Shown piece after piece: positions 18,449 through 26,137 of a stretch of DNA of 64,000 bases; position 1 is the stretch's first letter, and each line of letters begins with the position of its first letter. A program made the position numbers and the translations under genes. Origin of the DNA: Tindallia magadiensis (GTDB lineage: Bacteria > Bacillota > Clostridia > Peptostreptococcales > Tindalliaceae); contig NZ_FOQA01000001.1 in the NCBI RefSeq assembly GCF_900113635.1, forward strand, positions 558,001-622,000, written 5' to 3'. The notes under the pieces are model-generated. The model made no database searches. It was not told the DNA's origin and saw only the letters and a program-made list of their open reading frames with translations.

Positions 18449-19657
18449 TTATTGCTGAAAAAGATCATCCAATAAATGGCCCATTTTTGTATGTTTTGTT
18501 TTCATATAATGTTCATTTTCTAAACTGCAGGGAATTTCAATAGGAACCCTTTCAACAATTTCCAAGTCGTATCCCTGAAGCCCCACTAACTTGCGGGGAT
18601 TATTCGTCATCAGTCTTATTTTTCTAGCCCCTAAATCTTTTAGAATTTGTGCGCCAATTCCATAATCTCTCATATCTTCAGGAAATCCTAACATCAGATT
18701 GGCTTCCACTGTATCTTTACCCTGATCCTGCAATGTATACGCTTTAATTTTATTGACCAGGCCTATCCCACGACCTTCCTGTCGCATATATAACAATATT
18801 CCATTTCCTTCTTTGCTAATTTGATCCATTGCGTGTGCTAGCTGATTTCCGCAGTCACAACGTTTTGATCCAAAAGCATCACCTGTCAGACATTCTGAAT
18901 GTACCCGCACAAGAATTGGTTTTTCTGAATTAATTTCACCAGCAACCAGTGCTACATGATGTTCTTTATTCATGGTATTTTCATAAGCAATGATCTTGAA
19001 ATTTCCGTATTGGGTTGGCATATCTGCTTCGGCCGCCCGCTCAATCAGTTTTTCAAACCGGCGCCGGTACTTAACCAAATCAGCAATGGTAATAATGGTT
19101 AGATCATATTCTTCAGCAAATTCCATTAGTTGAGGAACTCTTGACATGGTGCCATCATCATTCATTATTTCACAGATAACTCCCACTGGTTGTAATCCAG
19201 CCATTTCTGCCAGATCCACAGCGGCTTCCGTATGGCCCATCCGGCTAAGTACTCCTCCCGGTTTGGCAATCAAGGGAAAAATATGTCCCGGCTGAAAAAA
19301 GTGATCTGGCTGTGCATCTGAATTTGCCAGGGCTTGAATGGTTTGGGCTCTTTCGAAAGCCGATATACCGGTTGTAACCCCACACGCATCAATAGAAACA
19401 GTAAAAGCGGTTTCCCTGCTATCGGTGTTTTTTAAGGTCATAGGATTCAGTTCAAGATGATGGGCTTTTTCTGGCTTTAATGGACAACATATTAATCCTC
19501 TTCCATACTTAGCCATAAAGTTAACGGCTTCTGGCGTGGCATATTCGGCAGCCATCAGAAGATCGCCCTCATTTTCCCGATCTTCATCATCCACTACAAT
19601 GATCATTTTTCCTTCTTTAATTTCTTTTATCGCTTTTTCTATGCTATCAAATTTCAT
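18449..19657 (-). CDS. ribBA: Bifunctional DHBP synthase / GTP cyclohydrolase II
   Basis: The N-terminal half (about residues 1-200) makes 3,4-dihydroxy-2-butanone 4-phosphate. It shows [14 protein letters not shown] and [23 protein letters not shown]. The C-terminal half (about 205-402) is GTP cyclohydrolase II, with zinc cysteines in [12 protein letters not shown] and the RQEGRGIGL motif. Both domains look complete, so both precursor branches of riboflavin synthesis are covered. The start has AAAGGAG upstream. It lies 13 bp after ribE and 25 bp before ribH. Confidence 0.96.
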   Translation of the reverse strand: MKFDSIEKAIKEIKEGKMIIVVDDEDRENEGDLLMAAEYATPEAVNFMAKYGRGLICCPLKPEKAHHLELNPMTLKNTDSRETAFTVSIDACGVTTGISAFERAQTIQALANSDAQPDHFFQPGHIFPLIAKPGGVLSRMGHTEAAVDLAEMAGLQPVGVICEIMNDDGTMSRVPQLMEFAEEYDLTIITIADLVKYRRRFEKLIERAAEADMPTQYGNFKIIAYENTMNKEHHVALVAGEINSEKPILVRVHSECLTGDAFGSKRCDCGNQLAHAMDQISKEGNGILLYMRQEGRGIGLVNKIKAYTLQDQGKDTVEANLMLGFPEDMRDYGIGAQILKDLGARKIRLMTNNPRKLVGLQGYDLEIVERVPIEIPCSLENEHYMKTKHTKMGHLLDDLFQQ

Positions 19658-19670
19658 ATTATTTCTCCTT

Positions 19671-20312
19671 TCAAAATCCGTACCTTTGAAGTTTTTCTAC
19701 GGTTATCCCTGTATCTTCTGATTCTTTTCCAATCATTAATTTTTCAACATATTTTCCGATAATATCACACTCCAGGTTAATGACAGCACCCACTTCTTTT
19801 TCCGTAAGAATAGTCATTTCAGCTGTATGCGGTATGATAGAGACAGCAAAAGCATCCTTCTCTACTTTTGCAACGGTTAAACTAGTTCCATCCATAGCGA
19901 TGGATCCTTTGTGTACGATGTATCGCATGATTTCTGCTGTGGTTTTAGTATAGATCCAAATAGCATTTTTTTCCTGATATTTTTTAATCATCGTGCCAAT
20001 ACCATCAATATGACCTGTTACAATATGCCCCCCTAACCTGCCATTAACAGAAAGAGCTCTTTCCAAATTTACTTTTTTTCCAGGTTTAGCCTCACTTAAA
20101 CTGGTGCTTCTCAAGGTTTCAGGCATGACATCCGCTTCCATTTGATCAGCTGTGAAATTGGTGACTGTCAGGCATACTCCATTTACAGCAATGCTATCTC
20201 CTAATTGCACATCTTGTAGCACTTTTTGACATTTTATTTGAAGACTGATGCGATTTTGTTGACTTACCAGGTTAACCACTTCGCCAATTTCTTCCACTAT
20301 TCCGGTAAACAT
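19671..20312 (-). CDS. ribE: Riboflavin synthase alpha chain
   Basis: Dismutates two lumazine molecules to riboflavin. The two lumazine-binding repeats are visible: [12 protein letters not shown] with [11 protein letters not shown] in the first, and [14 protein letters not shown] with [12 protein letters not shown] in the second. Length 213 residues is standard. The start overlaps the ribD end by 16 bases and has GAAAGGAG upstream, so translation is probably coupled. The symbol ribE follows Bacillus-style naming. Confidence 0.96.
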   Translation of the reverse strand: MFTGIVEEIGEVVNLVSQQNRISLQIKCQKVLQDVQLGDSIAVNGVCLTVTNFTADQMEADVMPETLRSTSLSEAKPGKKVNLERALSVNGRLGGHIVTGHIDGIGTMIKKYQEKNAIWIYTKTTAEIMRYIVHKGSIAMDGTSLTVAKVEKDAFAVSIIPHTAEMTILTEKEVGAVINLECDIIGKYVEKLMIGKESEDTGITVEKLQRYGF

Positions 20313-21415
20313 TTCTCTGCTCCTTTCATGTAACCAGTCATTAGCCAGTCTTCGCCAAGCCGGATGGTTTCCATTTCGGTTATAGGCAGTGCCTCTTTCA
20401 TATGAAGAATACCGTCTCCTCCAATGGGTCCAGGTGCTTGACTTCCACCGATTATTTTAGGCGCGATATACCATAACAGCTTATTGATCATTTTCTCAGA
20501 TATAAAAGATGCCATCACACTGCTTCCACCTTCTACTAATACACTATCTACTTCTTTTGATGCGAAATAATCTATTAATGACTGAATATCAACCTGACCC
20601 TGTTTATGAGGAAATCGAACTACTTCAACTCCTTCTAACAACAGTTTTTTTTCAATATCCACCGGCATTTGATCCGTTGTTGCAACCATTGTTTTTATTT
20701 CTTTTGCCGTTAAAACTAGTGTTGATGTGAGTGGAATGTTCCCTTTACTGTCTAAAACCACTCGGAGTGGCTGATTTACCTTATCCAAAGGCAATCGTAC
20801 CGTCAGTTGCGGATTATCAGCTATCACTGTATTCACTCCCACCAAAATGGCCGAAACTCTTTGTCTCACCCAGTGTGCGTGATTTCTCGCTTTTTCTCCT
20901 GTAATCCATTGGGAATGCCCTTGTTTCGTTGCAATTTTTCCATCTAGGCTCATAGCTGCCTTTGCGATCAGATAAGGTTTTTTTTCTGTGATATAATGCA
21001 TAAATATTTCGTTTTGTTTTCTTGCTTCTTGTTCCAGCACGCCAGTTATTACGTCAATGCCTGCTTTTCGAAGCATTGCTTCTCCTTTGCCGGCCACTTT
21101 TTCGTTAGGATCTCCGGCAGCAATAATCACTTTTTTAACCCCGGCTTTAATGATTGCTTCCGCACAAGGAGGGGTTTTACCATAATGGCTGCAAGGCTCT
21201 AAAGTTACATACATAGTACTTCCTACTGAAGCGTCTCCCGCCTTCTTTAACGCATTTATTTCCGCATGAGGGCCACCTGCATATTCATGATATCCTTTTG
21301 AGATCAATTGATCTTCTTTGGTGATAACAGCGCCAACCAAAGGATTTGGATTGGTATTCCCCCATCCTTTTTCAGCCATTTTGAGTGCTTCTTTCATCCA
21401 TTTTTCATGTGGCAT
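20297..21415 (-). CDS. ribD: Bifunctional riboflavin biosynthesis deaminase/reductase
   Basis: The N-terminal deaminase domain (about residues 1-145) carries the zinc motif HAEINALK and PCSHYGKTPPCAEAI. The C-terminal reductase domain (about 147-365) starts with YLIAKAAMSLDGKIAT and includes LVEGGSSVMASF. Together they convert the GTP cyclohydrolase product to 5-amino-6-ribitylamino-uracil phosphate. First gene of the rib operon, directly downstream of the FMN riboswitch and its terminator. The start follows GGGAGGA. Confidence 0.96.
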   Translation of the reverse strand: MPHEKWMKEALKMAEKGWGNTNPNPLVGAVITKEDQLISKGYHEYAGGPHAEINALKKAGDASVGSTMYVTLEPCSHYGKTPPCAEAIIKAGVKKVIIAAGDPNEKVAGKGEAMLRKAGIDVITGVLEQEARKQNEIFMHYITEKKPYLIAKAAMSLDGKIATKQGHSQWITGEKARNHAHWVRQRVSAILVGVNTVIADNPQLTVRLPLDKVNQPLRVVLDSKGNIPLTSTLVLTAKEIKTMVATTDQMPVDIEKKLLLEGVEVVRFPHKQGQVDIQSLIDYFASKEVDSVLVEGGSSVMASFISEKMINKLLWYIAPKIIGGSQAPGPIGGDGILHMKEALPITEMETIRLGEDWLMTGYMKGAEKCLPE

Positions 21416-21476
21416 TACCCGTCCTCCCTGCTATTTTTCATTTTTTTAGCAACACACTAATTTTTGCTACAAAAAA

Positions 21477-21503
21477 GTTCCTGAACAAAATGCGTTCAGG
21501 AAC
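21477..21503 (-). terminator. Intrinsic terminator of the FMN riboswitch expression platform
   Basis: GTTCCTGAAC and GTTCAGGAAC form a perfect 10-bp stem followed on the minus strand by TTTTTT. It stands between the aptamer and ribD, so FMN-bound leader RNA should terminate here. Confidence 0.85.
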
Positions 21504-21538
21504 GTAAGGATACAAAAAATCATACCTACTATGCTCAT

Positions 21539-21646
21539 ACTTCTTTCATCCAGACTTTAACTGTCGGCTCCGGAATTTCACCAGATCAGCCATTATGGCT
21601 CGCGGGCTTTAACCGCCGGTAAGGAATTACACCTGTCCCTGAAGTT
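21539..21646 (-). promoter_or_regulatory. FMN riboswitch (RFN element)
   Basis: The minus strand carries the RFN core in order: TCAGGGACAGGTG, ACCGGCGGT, AGCCCGCGAGC, GGTGAAATTCCGGAGCCGAC and AGTCTGGATGAAAGAAG. These are the conserved helices of the FMN aptamer. It controls ribD-ribE-ribBA-ribH and perhaps ndk. Confidence 0.97.
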
Positions 21647-21665
21647 ATTTTACTGTTATGAAAAT

Positions 21666-21693
21666 ATTTTACCAAATTCAGAAAAAATGTCAA
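21666..21693 (-). promoter_or_regulatory. Sigma-A promoter of the riboflavin operon
   Basis: On the minus strand a perfect TTGACA (21688-21693), a 16-base spacer and TAAAAT (21666-21671). It sits between the recO stop and the FMN aptamer. Confidence 0.8.
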
Positions 21694-21708
21694 TCTATCT
21701 TTATTTTT

Positions 21709-22449
21709 CTAGTCCGGCAAATGCCGTAAACTTTTGGGTGCAAAATAATCAAAATGGTAGCGAATATATCCTTCTATCAGTTGTTGCAGTTCTTTGTTGA
21801 TGTCTTCCGGCACAGTTAACCGAGCCGCCGCTTTAAGGTCATGTTGCAGATAAAACTGTGCTAACTTTACGATTTGACGAGAAACAGGCTTTACATCCTT
21901 AGCCCCATGATCTTTGCTTACACACACTAAGCCTCCCTGAGAGTTGCTAAAAAAAGGCATTGAATCGGATAACCGGCTCCCACACAGAGAACAGGAAATA
22001 AAGTTGGGTTGATATCCATAGCTCGTTAACATTTTCAACTCAAAAGCCCTAATCAAAGAGTCTATCTTAGTCTCTTCCCGGCACATCAAAGTTAAGGTGT
22101 TACCAAAGTTTGAAAAAGCATCACTGTTTCCTTGCCCTTCTAAAGCTTCCAACATAACAAGTTCAACACTGTAAGCTGCAAAAGCTAAGCGGTAATAATC
22201 TTCTCTCAATGGATAAAAACTATGCCGGACTTCCACCTGACTAACGGTATACATGTTTTTACCTTTGTAGAGTGAAAACTCAGCATGGGTAAAAGGTTGT
22301 ACGCCAGCCAGCATTTTGCTTTTTGGCTTTCGAGAACCTTTTGCAATCGCACTCATTTTTCCGTATTGCCGGCTATATAGTGTCAGCAAACTATCCGCTT
22401 CTCGATATTTTTGACTCTTGAGAACAAAAGCTTCCGTACTTAATAGCAT
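21709..22449 (-). CDS. recO: DNA repair protein RecO
   Basis: Recombination mediator that helps load RecA on SSB-coated DNA. The N-terminal OB fold reads TEAFVLKSQKYREADSLLTLYS, and GKMSAIAKGSRKPKSK follows. A CSLCG pair and a later cysteine (GGLVCVS) suggest a partial zinc site; the usual fourth cysteine is not obvious. Length is about 246 residues. ATG at 22449 follows AAAGGTG; the gene begins 11 bp after era, so they form one transcript. Confidence 0.93.
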   Translation of the reverse strand: MLLSTEAFVLKSQKYREADSLLTLYSRQYGKMSAIAKGSRKPKSKMLAGVQPFTHAEFSLYKGKNMYTVSQVEVRHSFYPLREDYYRLAFAAYSVELVMLEALEGQGNSDAFSNFGNTLTLMCREETKIDSLIRAFELKMLTSYGYQPNFISCSLCGSRLSDSMPFFSNSQGGLVCVSKDHGAKDVKPVSRQIVKLAQFYLQHDLKAAARLTVPEDINKELQQLIEGYIRYHFDYFAPKSLRHLPD

Positions 22450-22460
22450 TGATTTCACCT

Positions 22461-23351
22461 TTATTCTTTATAACCAAGATCTTTCAGTATATTGTCTTGA
22501 TCTCGCCATCCTTCTTTGACTTTTACCCATAACTCCAAGTGGACTTGATGGCCCAATAAACCTTCAATATCTTTTCGTGCTGCTTTTCCGATACCTTTAA
22601 GCTTTCTGCCATTTTTTCCAATAATGATCCCTTTATGAGATTTTTTCTCACAAAAAATAGCCGCTTGTATTTCCGTAAGTTTTTTTTCTTCCCTGTAGGT
22701 CATTTTTTCTGTTACAACGGCAACACCATGAGGGATTTCCTGTTCAAGGTATTGAAGTACTTTTTCTCGAATCAGTTCTGCTACCATCGTTCGTTCCGGT
22801 TGATCCGTGTATTCATCTTCAGGAAAATAATGGGGTCCCTCTGGAAGATAGGCTTCAATGGTTCGTATCAATTGATCTATGTTTTCACCAACAGTCGCCG
22901 AAATAGGTATGATGGATTGAAAGAGACCTGTTTCATCATACTGCTGAAAGCAAATTTCCAGTTCCTCCGAATGACTCATATCTATTTTGTTGATCACCAA
23001 AATAATGGGCGTCTCGGTTTTTTCTAACAACTCCATAATATAGCGATCACCTGGACCAATCCTTTTTTCCGGTTCCACCAGATATAAGATAGCATCGGCA
23101 TCTTGCAATGTATTCAAGGCACTTTGCACCATATAATCACCAAGTTTTGATGCCGGTTTGTGTAGGCCAGGCGTATCGATTACGATCATTTGGCTGGTCT
23201 CATTGTTGATAATACCTCTAATGTTATGACGGGTTGTCTGAGGCTTAGGAGACATAATAGCTACTTTTTCGCCTACTAACCTATTCATCAAGGTTGATTT
23301 ACCAACGTTTGGACGTCCAACTACTGCTACAAATCCAGATTTAAATGCCAT
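22461..23351 (-). CDS. era: GTPase Era
   Basis: Ribosome-assembly GTPase that binds the 3' end of 16S rRNA. G1 is GRPNVGKST, G3 is DTPGLHKP and G4 is NKID. The C-terminal KH domain (about residues 205-285) includes IIIGKNGRKLKGIGKAARKD. Length 296 residues is standard. Its start overlaps the cdd end by 11 bases, with AGGAGGAAG as ribosome binding site inside cdd. Confidence 0.97.
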   Translation of the reverse strand: MAFKSGFVAVVGRPNVGKSTLMNRLVGEKVAIMSPKPQTTRHNIRGIINNETSQMIVIDTPGLHKPASKLGDYMVQSALNTLQDADAILYLVEPEKRIGPGDRYIMELLEKTETPIILVINKIDMSHSEELEICFQQYDETGLFQSIIPISATVGENIDQLIRTIEAYLPEGPHYFPEDEYTDQPERTMVAELIREKVLQYLEQEIPHGVAVVTEKMTYREEKKLTEIQAAIFCEKKSHKGIIIGKNGRKLKGIGKAARKDIEGLLGHQVHLELWVKVKEGWRDQDNILKDLGYKE

Positions 23352-23763
23352 GATCTTCCTCCTGTTGACTGGTTTTTAGGTCTGCTGGTGTGAAGGAGTG
23401 AGGTAATATTTCTCTGAGGGTGTATACCTTGTACTCATCTTCTGATTTTGCCACAATCACTTTCAGCTCTGTTCCAAATTCGACCAATACTTGACGGCAA
23501 ATTCCGCAGGGGAAGGTGTACTGCTTTGGATCACCTGTCACAGCAATCGTTTCAAATTCATTTTCCCCTTCAGAGATTGCCTTGAAAACGGCCGTTCGCT
23601 CTGCACAATTAGTAGCACCTAATGATGCGTTTTCTACATTGCAGCCTGTATACACTTTTCCGGATTTTCCTAATAAGGCCGCCCCTACCTTGAATTTAGA
23701 GTAAGGTACATAAGCGTTTTCTCTTACCTGTAATGCACTTTTGATCAACTGTTGTTCTGTCAC
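23341..23763 (-). CDS. cdd: Cytidine deaminase
   Basis: Converts cytidine and deoxycytidine to uridine forms in pyrimidine salvage. The zinc and catalytic motifs are CAERTA (about residue 53) and PCGICRQVL (about 84). NVENASLGATN is also conserved. GTG at 23763, eight bases after GAAAGGA, is preferred over an ATG that overlaps the Shine-Dalgarno sequence at 23772. Length is 140 residues, a little long at the C-terminus (LKTSQQEEDHGI), where it overlaps era. Confidence 0.95.
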   Translation of the reverse strand: MTEQQLIKSALQVRENAYVPYSKFKVGAALLGKSGKVYTGCNVENASLGATNCAERTAVFKAISEGENEFETIAVTGDPKQYTFPCGICRQVLVEFGTELKVIVAKSEDEYKVYTLREILPHSFTPADLKTSQQEEDHGI

Positions 23764-23783
23764 AAAGAACATCCTTTCACTCT

Positions 23784-24920
23784 CTATTGGTTAATAGCTT
23801 TCTTCTGAAATGAAATTTCCAGGTTCTGCGGTAGGATTCCTATGTAGGTTTTCCCTGGATTTAGTTGAATAGGTTTTCCTGACTTTTTTTCAATATACTC
23901 AGTCGCCGTACCATGGCTTGCTTTCTGCCATTCAATAGCAACGGCCCGACCAGCCGAAATAAAGTATCCTGTACCACTTCCAATAACCGCCACTTCTCTT
24001 CTACCTTCCGTATCTCCTGGTATTAGATGAATCTTAGTGCGCTGGAGAATTAAGTTGGTAAACATTAGCGGTCCATTAATTTCTTCATCTAGATGATAGT
24101 TCCCTGACTGGTATTTTACATATTTTTTTGTTTCTGCATCGAAATCAAAGGAGGAGGTATAGGAAGCAGAGAAAGGAATTGTCACATAATCAGCCCGTTG
24201 ACCCCAGGGGATTATTTCCTCACCTTCTTTTACAAACTCCAAGCCAGAGGAAAAGTTTTCTTTCAGTTCTTTTCTTAATTCTCTCCGTTCCCAGCCATCT
24301 TCCAGATGTTTTTGATTTGTGTATACACTGTGTTCCAGCATTCTAGGTATCGCTCTACGTTCCGGATCTCTCCAGCATACAATTCCATCAAGCCAAGAGA
24401 GGCCATCTAAATTAGGTGCTTTTGTTTGCTGAATATAGCTATAGGCCTGTGGACTGCCACCGTAATGCATATAAACAGCATCGTGATTAGCCGCCATATC
24501 AAGAAAATAATGCCGTGCACTTCGTATTGGCCCTATCTTTTCCGAATCATATAAATGGAATACAGCCATCAATCTGGTGATATTTCCTTCGGCAAGGGTT
24601 TCGTAAATAATGTCTGCCTGAGCAATGCCGCTTTGGGGATATGCCGCAAGACTATTGTTTATCTGAAGGGCTATAGGTCTTTTATTTGCATCTTCTTCCG
24701 GAATCCATTTACCATTAAAAGGACTTTGGACCTTTCCTTCCGGAATAAAAGGGCCCTCTTCTTCTTCCCGTTGATTTAGTTCTTCAGTGTCTGCCTCCAA
24801 GTCATTGATACCCTGCTCTATGTTTTCTGAATCAGATTTGCATGCCGTAACAATCACCATTAGTAGGATGAGTATGACAATATAAATGCTTCGTTTTTTT
24901 AACGGTTGTCTTGTCGTCAC
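23784..24920 (-). CDS. DUF3048 (YerB-like) lipoprotein
   Basis: A secreted lipoprotein of 378 residues with a signal peptide and lipobox (LLMVIVTAC, cysteine about residue 27). An acidic linker follows, then a DUF3048 domain: RPIALQINNSLAAYPQSGIAQADIIYETLAEGNITR and GPIRSARHYFLDMA. Family function is unknown. The start is GTG with GGGGAGG upstream. It is inserted between dgkA and cdd, which are more often directly adjacent, and lies 20 bp from cdd, so it probably shares the transcript. Confidence 0.85.
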   Translation of the reverse strand: MTTRQPLKKRSIYIVILILLMVIVTACKSDSENIEQGINDLEADTEELNQREEEEGPFIPEGKVQSPFNGKWIPEEDANKRPIALQINNSLAAYPQSGIAQADIIYETLAEGNITRLMAVFHLYDSEKIGPIRSARHYFLDMAANHDAVYMHYGGSPQAYSYIQQTKAPNLDGLSWLDGIVCWRDPERRAIPRMLEHSVYTNQKHLEDGWERRELRKELKENFSSGLEFVKEGEEIIPWGQRADYVTIPFSASYTSSFDFDAETKKYVKYQSGNYHLDEEINGPLMFTNLILQRTKIHLIPGDTEGRREVAVIGSGTGYFISAGRAVAIEWQKASHGTATEYIEKKSGKPIQLNPGKTYIGILPQNLEISFQKKAINQ

Positions 24921-24957
24921 TAATTTTCCTCCCCTTGCTTATAGGATATACCCTCTT

Positions 24958-25659
24958 TTACGAAACTAAAAGTTGAAATATGATAGTTGTCATTAAAATA
25001 CCTAGAATAGCGCCTACTAGCACTTCCAACAAATTATGAATCTTACCCTCTACCCTGCTCTGTGACACTAGTAATGCTAAAAACAAAGAGAGGCCGCTAA
25101 CCAAAATGTTGGCGGTTATAAGGCTAATGGCTGTTGCTGCAGAAAAAGCAAGGGCGGCATGGCCACTTGGCATTCCTCCGGATAAGGGGGTTCCTTTTCC
25201 AAAATATACTTTTATTCCGATAATTAATACCGTAACCACAATAAATACAATAAAAGTAATGTGAACATCCGATTCTCTGATTGCATAAATCACTTGCTGT
25301 GAAGCTGGATTTAAATGAGCTGCAAATAGAAGATATCCGATAATCACTGCGTTAATTGATGTAACAAGAACAGCTCCAGCCGCAACATTTTTAGCAATTT
25401 TCGCAAATATATTATACTGATCTGTCAGAAGGTCTACGGTTGCTTCTACGGCCGTATTAATCATTTCGCAAGCGATGACCATGGTTATCGTCACGAACAA
25501 AATCATCATTTCCCATCGATTCAATCTAAAAAAAAGGCTCATGATCAGTACAATGGTCGCTATGCTTACATGAATTCTCATGTTTTTCTGTGTCCGCAGC
25601 GTATAGATAATCCCCTGAAATGCATAATTAAAACTGTTTATCAGTTTTTTGGCTTTCAT
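24958..25659 (-). CDS. dgkA: Diacylglycerol/undecaprenol kinase fused to a PAP2-type phosphatase domain
   Basis: The N-terminal part (about residues 1-110) is a DgkA-like membrane kinase with the signature ACEMINTAVEATVDLLT. The C-terminal part (about 120-233) has PAP2-type elements: PLSGGMPSGHAALAF and SQSRVEGKIHNLLEVLVGAILG. A lipid kinase and a putative lipid phosphatase are therefore in one membrane protein. Substrate is probably undecaprenol or diacylglycerol, by family. The ribosome binding site GGAGG lies upstream, and it follows ybeY by 18 bp. Confidence 0.87.
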   Translation of the reverse strand: MKAKKLINSFNYAFQGIIYTLRTQKNMRIHVSIATIVLIMSLFFRLNRWEMMILFVTITMVIACEMINTAVEATVDLLTDQYNIFAKIAKNVAAGAVLVTSINAVIIGYLLFAAHLNPASQQVIYAIRESDVHITFIVFIVVTVLIIGIKVYFGKGTPLSGGMPSGHAALAFSAATAISLITANILVSGLSLFLALLVSQSRVEGKIHNLLEVLVGAILGILMTTIIFQLLVS

Positions 25660-25677
25660 TATGAAACCTCCAGATAC

Positions 25678-26136
25678 TTAGTCAGAAGAAAGATTCATCA
25701 GGGACATTATCTTTTTCTCTTGCTGCCGCATGATTCGTTTATCGCTATCGTCCATATGGTCATATCCCATCAAATGAAAAACACTGTGTATGATCAAATA
25801 AATCATTTCACGCTTAACGCTATGGCCGTATTCAATGGCTTGCTCCATCATTTTATCCGCCGAAATAACAATATCGCCCAATAATTTTTCTTCCAGCTCC
25901 GGCCCTTGAAAATCCATGGGAAAGGAGAGAACGTCTGTCGCCTCATCCTTCTGTCTATATTGAAGATTAAGGTCGTGGATTTCCTGGTTGCTGACAAAGG
26001 ATATGCTTAGCTGATATTCACAGGAATATCCTTCCACCTCATAACAATAAGCAACGGCTTTTTCAATTAGCCTAATTTCTTCGTCTGTAACATCAAATAC
26101 GTCTTGCCTGTTATCGATATCAATTAAAATCGTCAT
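25678..26136 (-). CDS. ybeY: Endoribonuclease YbeY
   Basis: Zinc-dependent RNase used in 16S rRNA 3' maturation and ribosome quality control. The metal motif HSVFHLMGYDH is at about residues 116-126. ATDVLSFPMD and LGDIVIS are also typical. Length 152 residues is normal. It starts one base after the pgpH stop, with GGAAG inside the pgpH end, so the two are translated in tandem. Confidence 0.95.
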   Translation of the reverse strand: MTILIDIDNRQDVFDVTDEEIRLIEKAVAYCYEVEGYSCEYQLSISFVSNQEIHDLNLQYRQKDEATDVLSFPMDFQGPELEEKLLGDIVISADKMMEQAIEYGHSVKREMIYLIIHSVFHLMGYDHMDDSDKRIMRQQEKKIMSLMNLSSD

Positions 26137-26137
26137 T

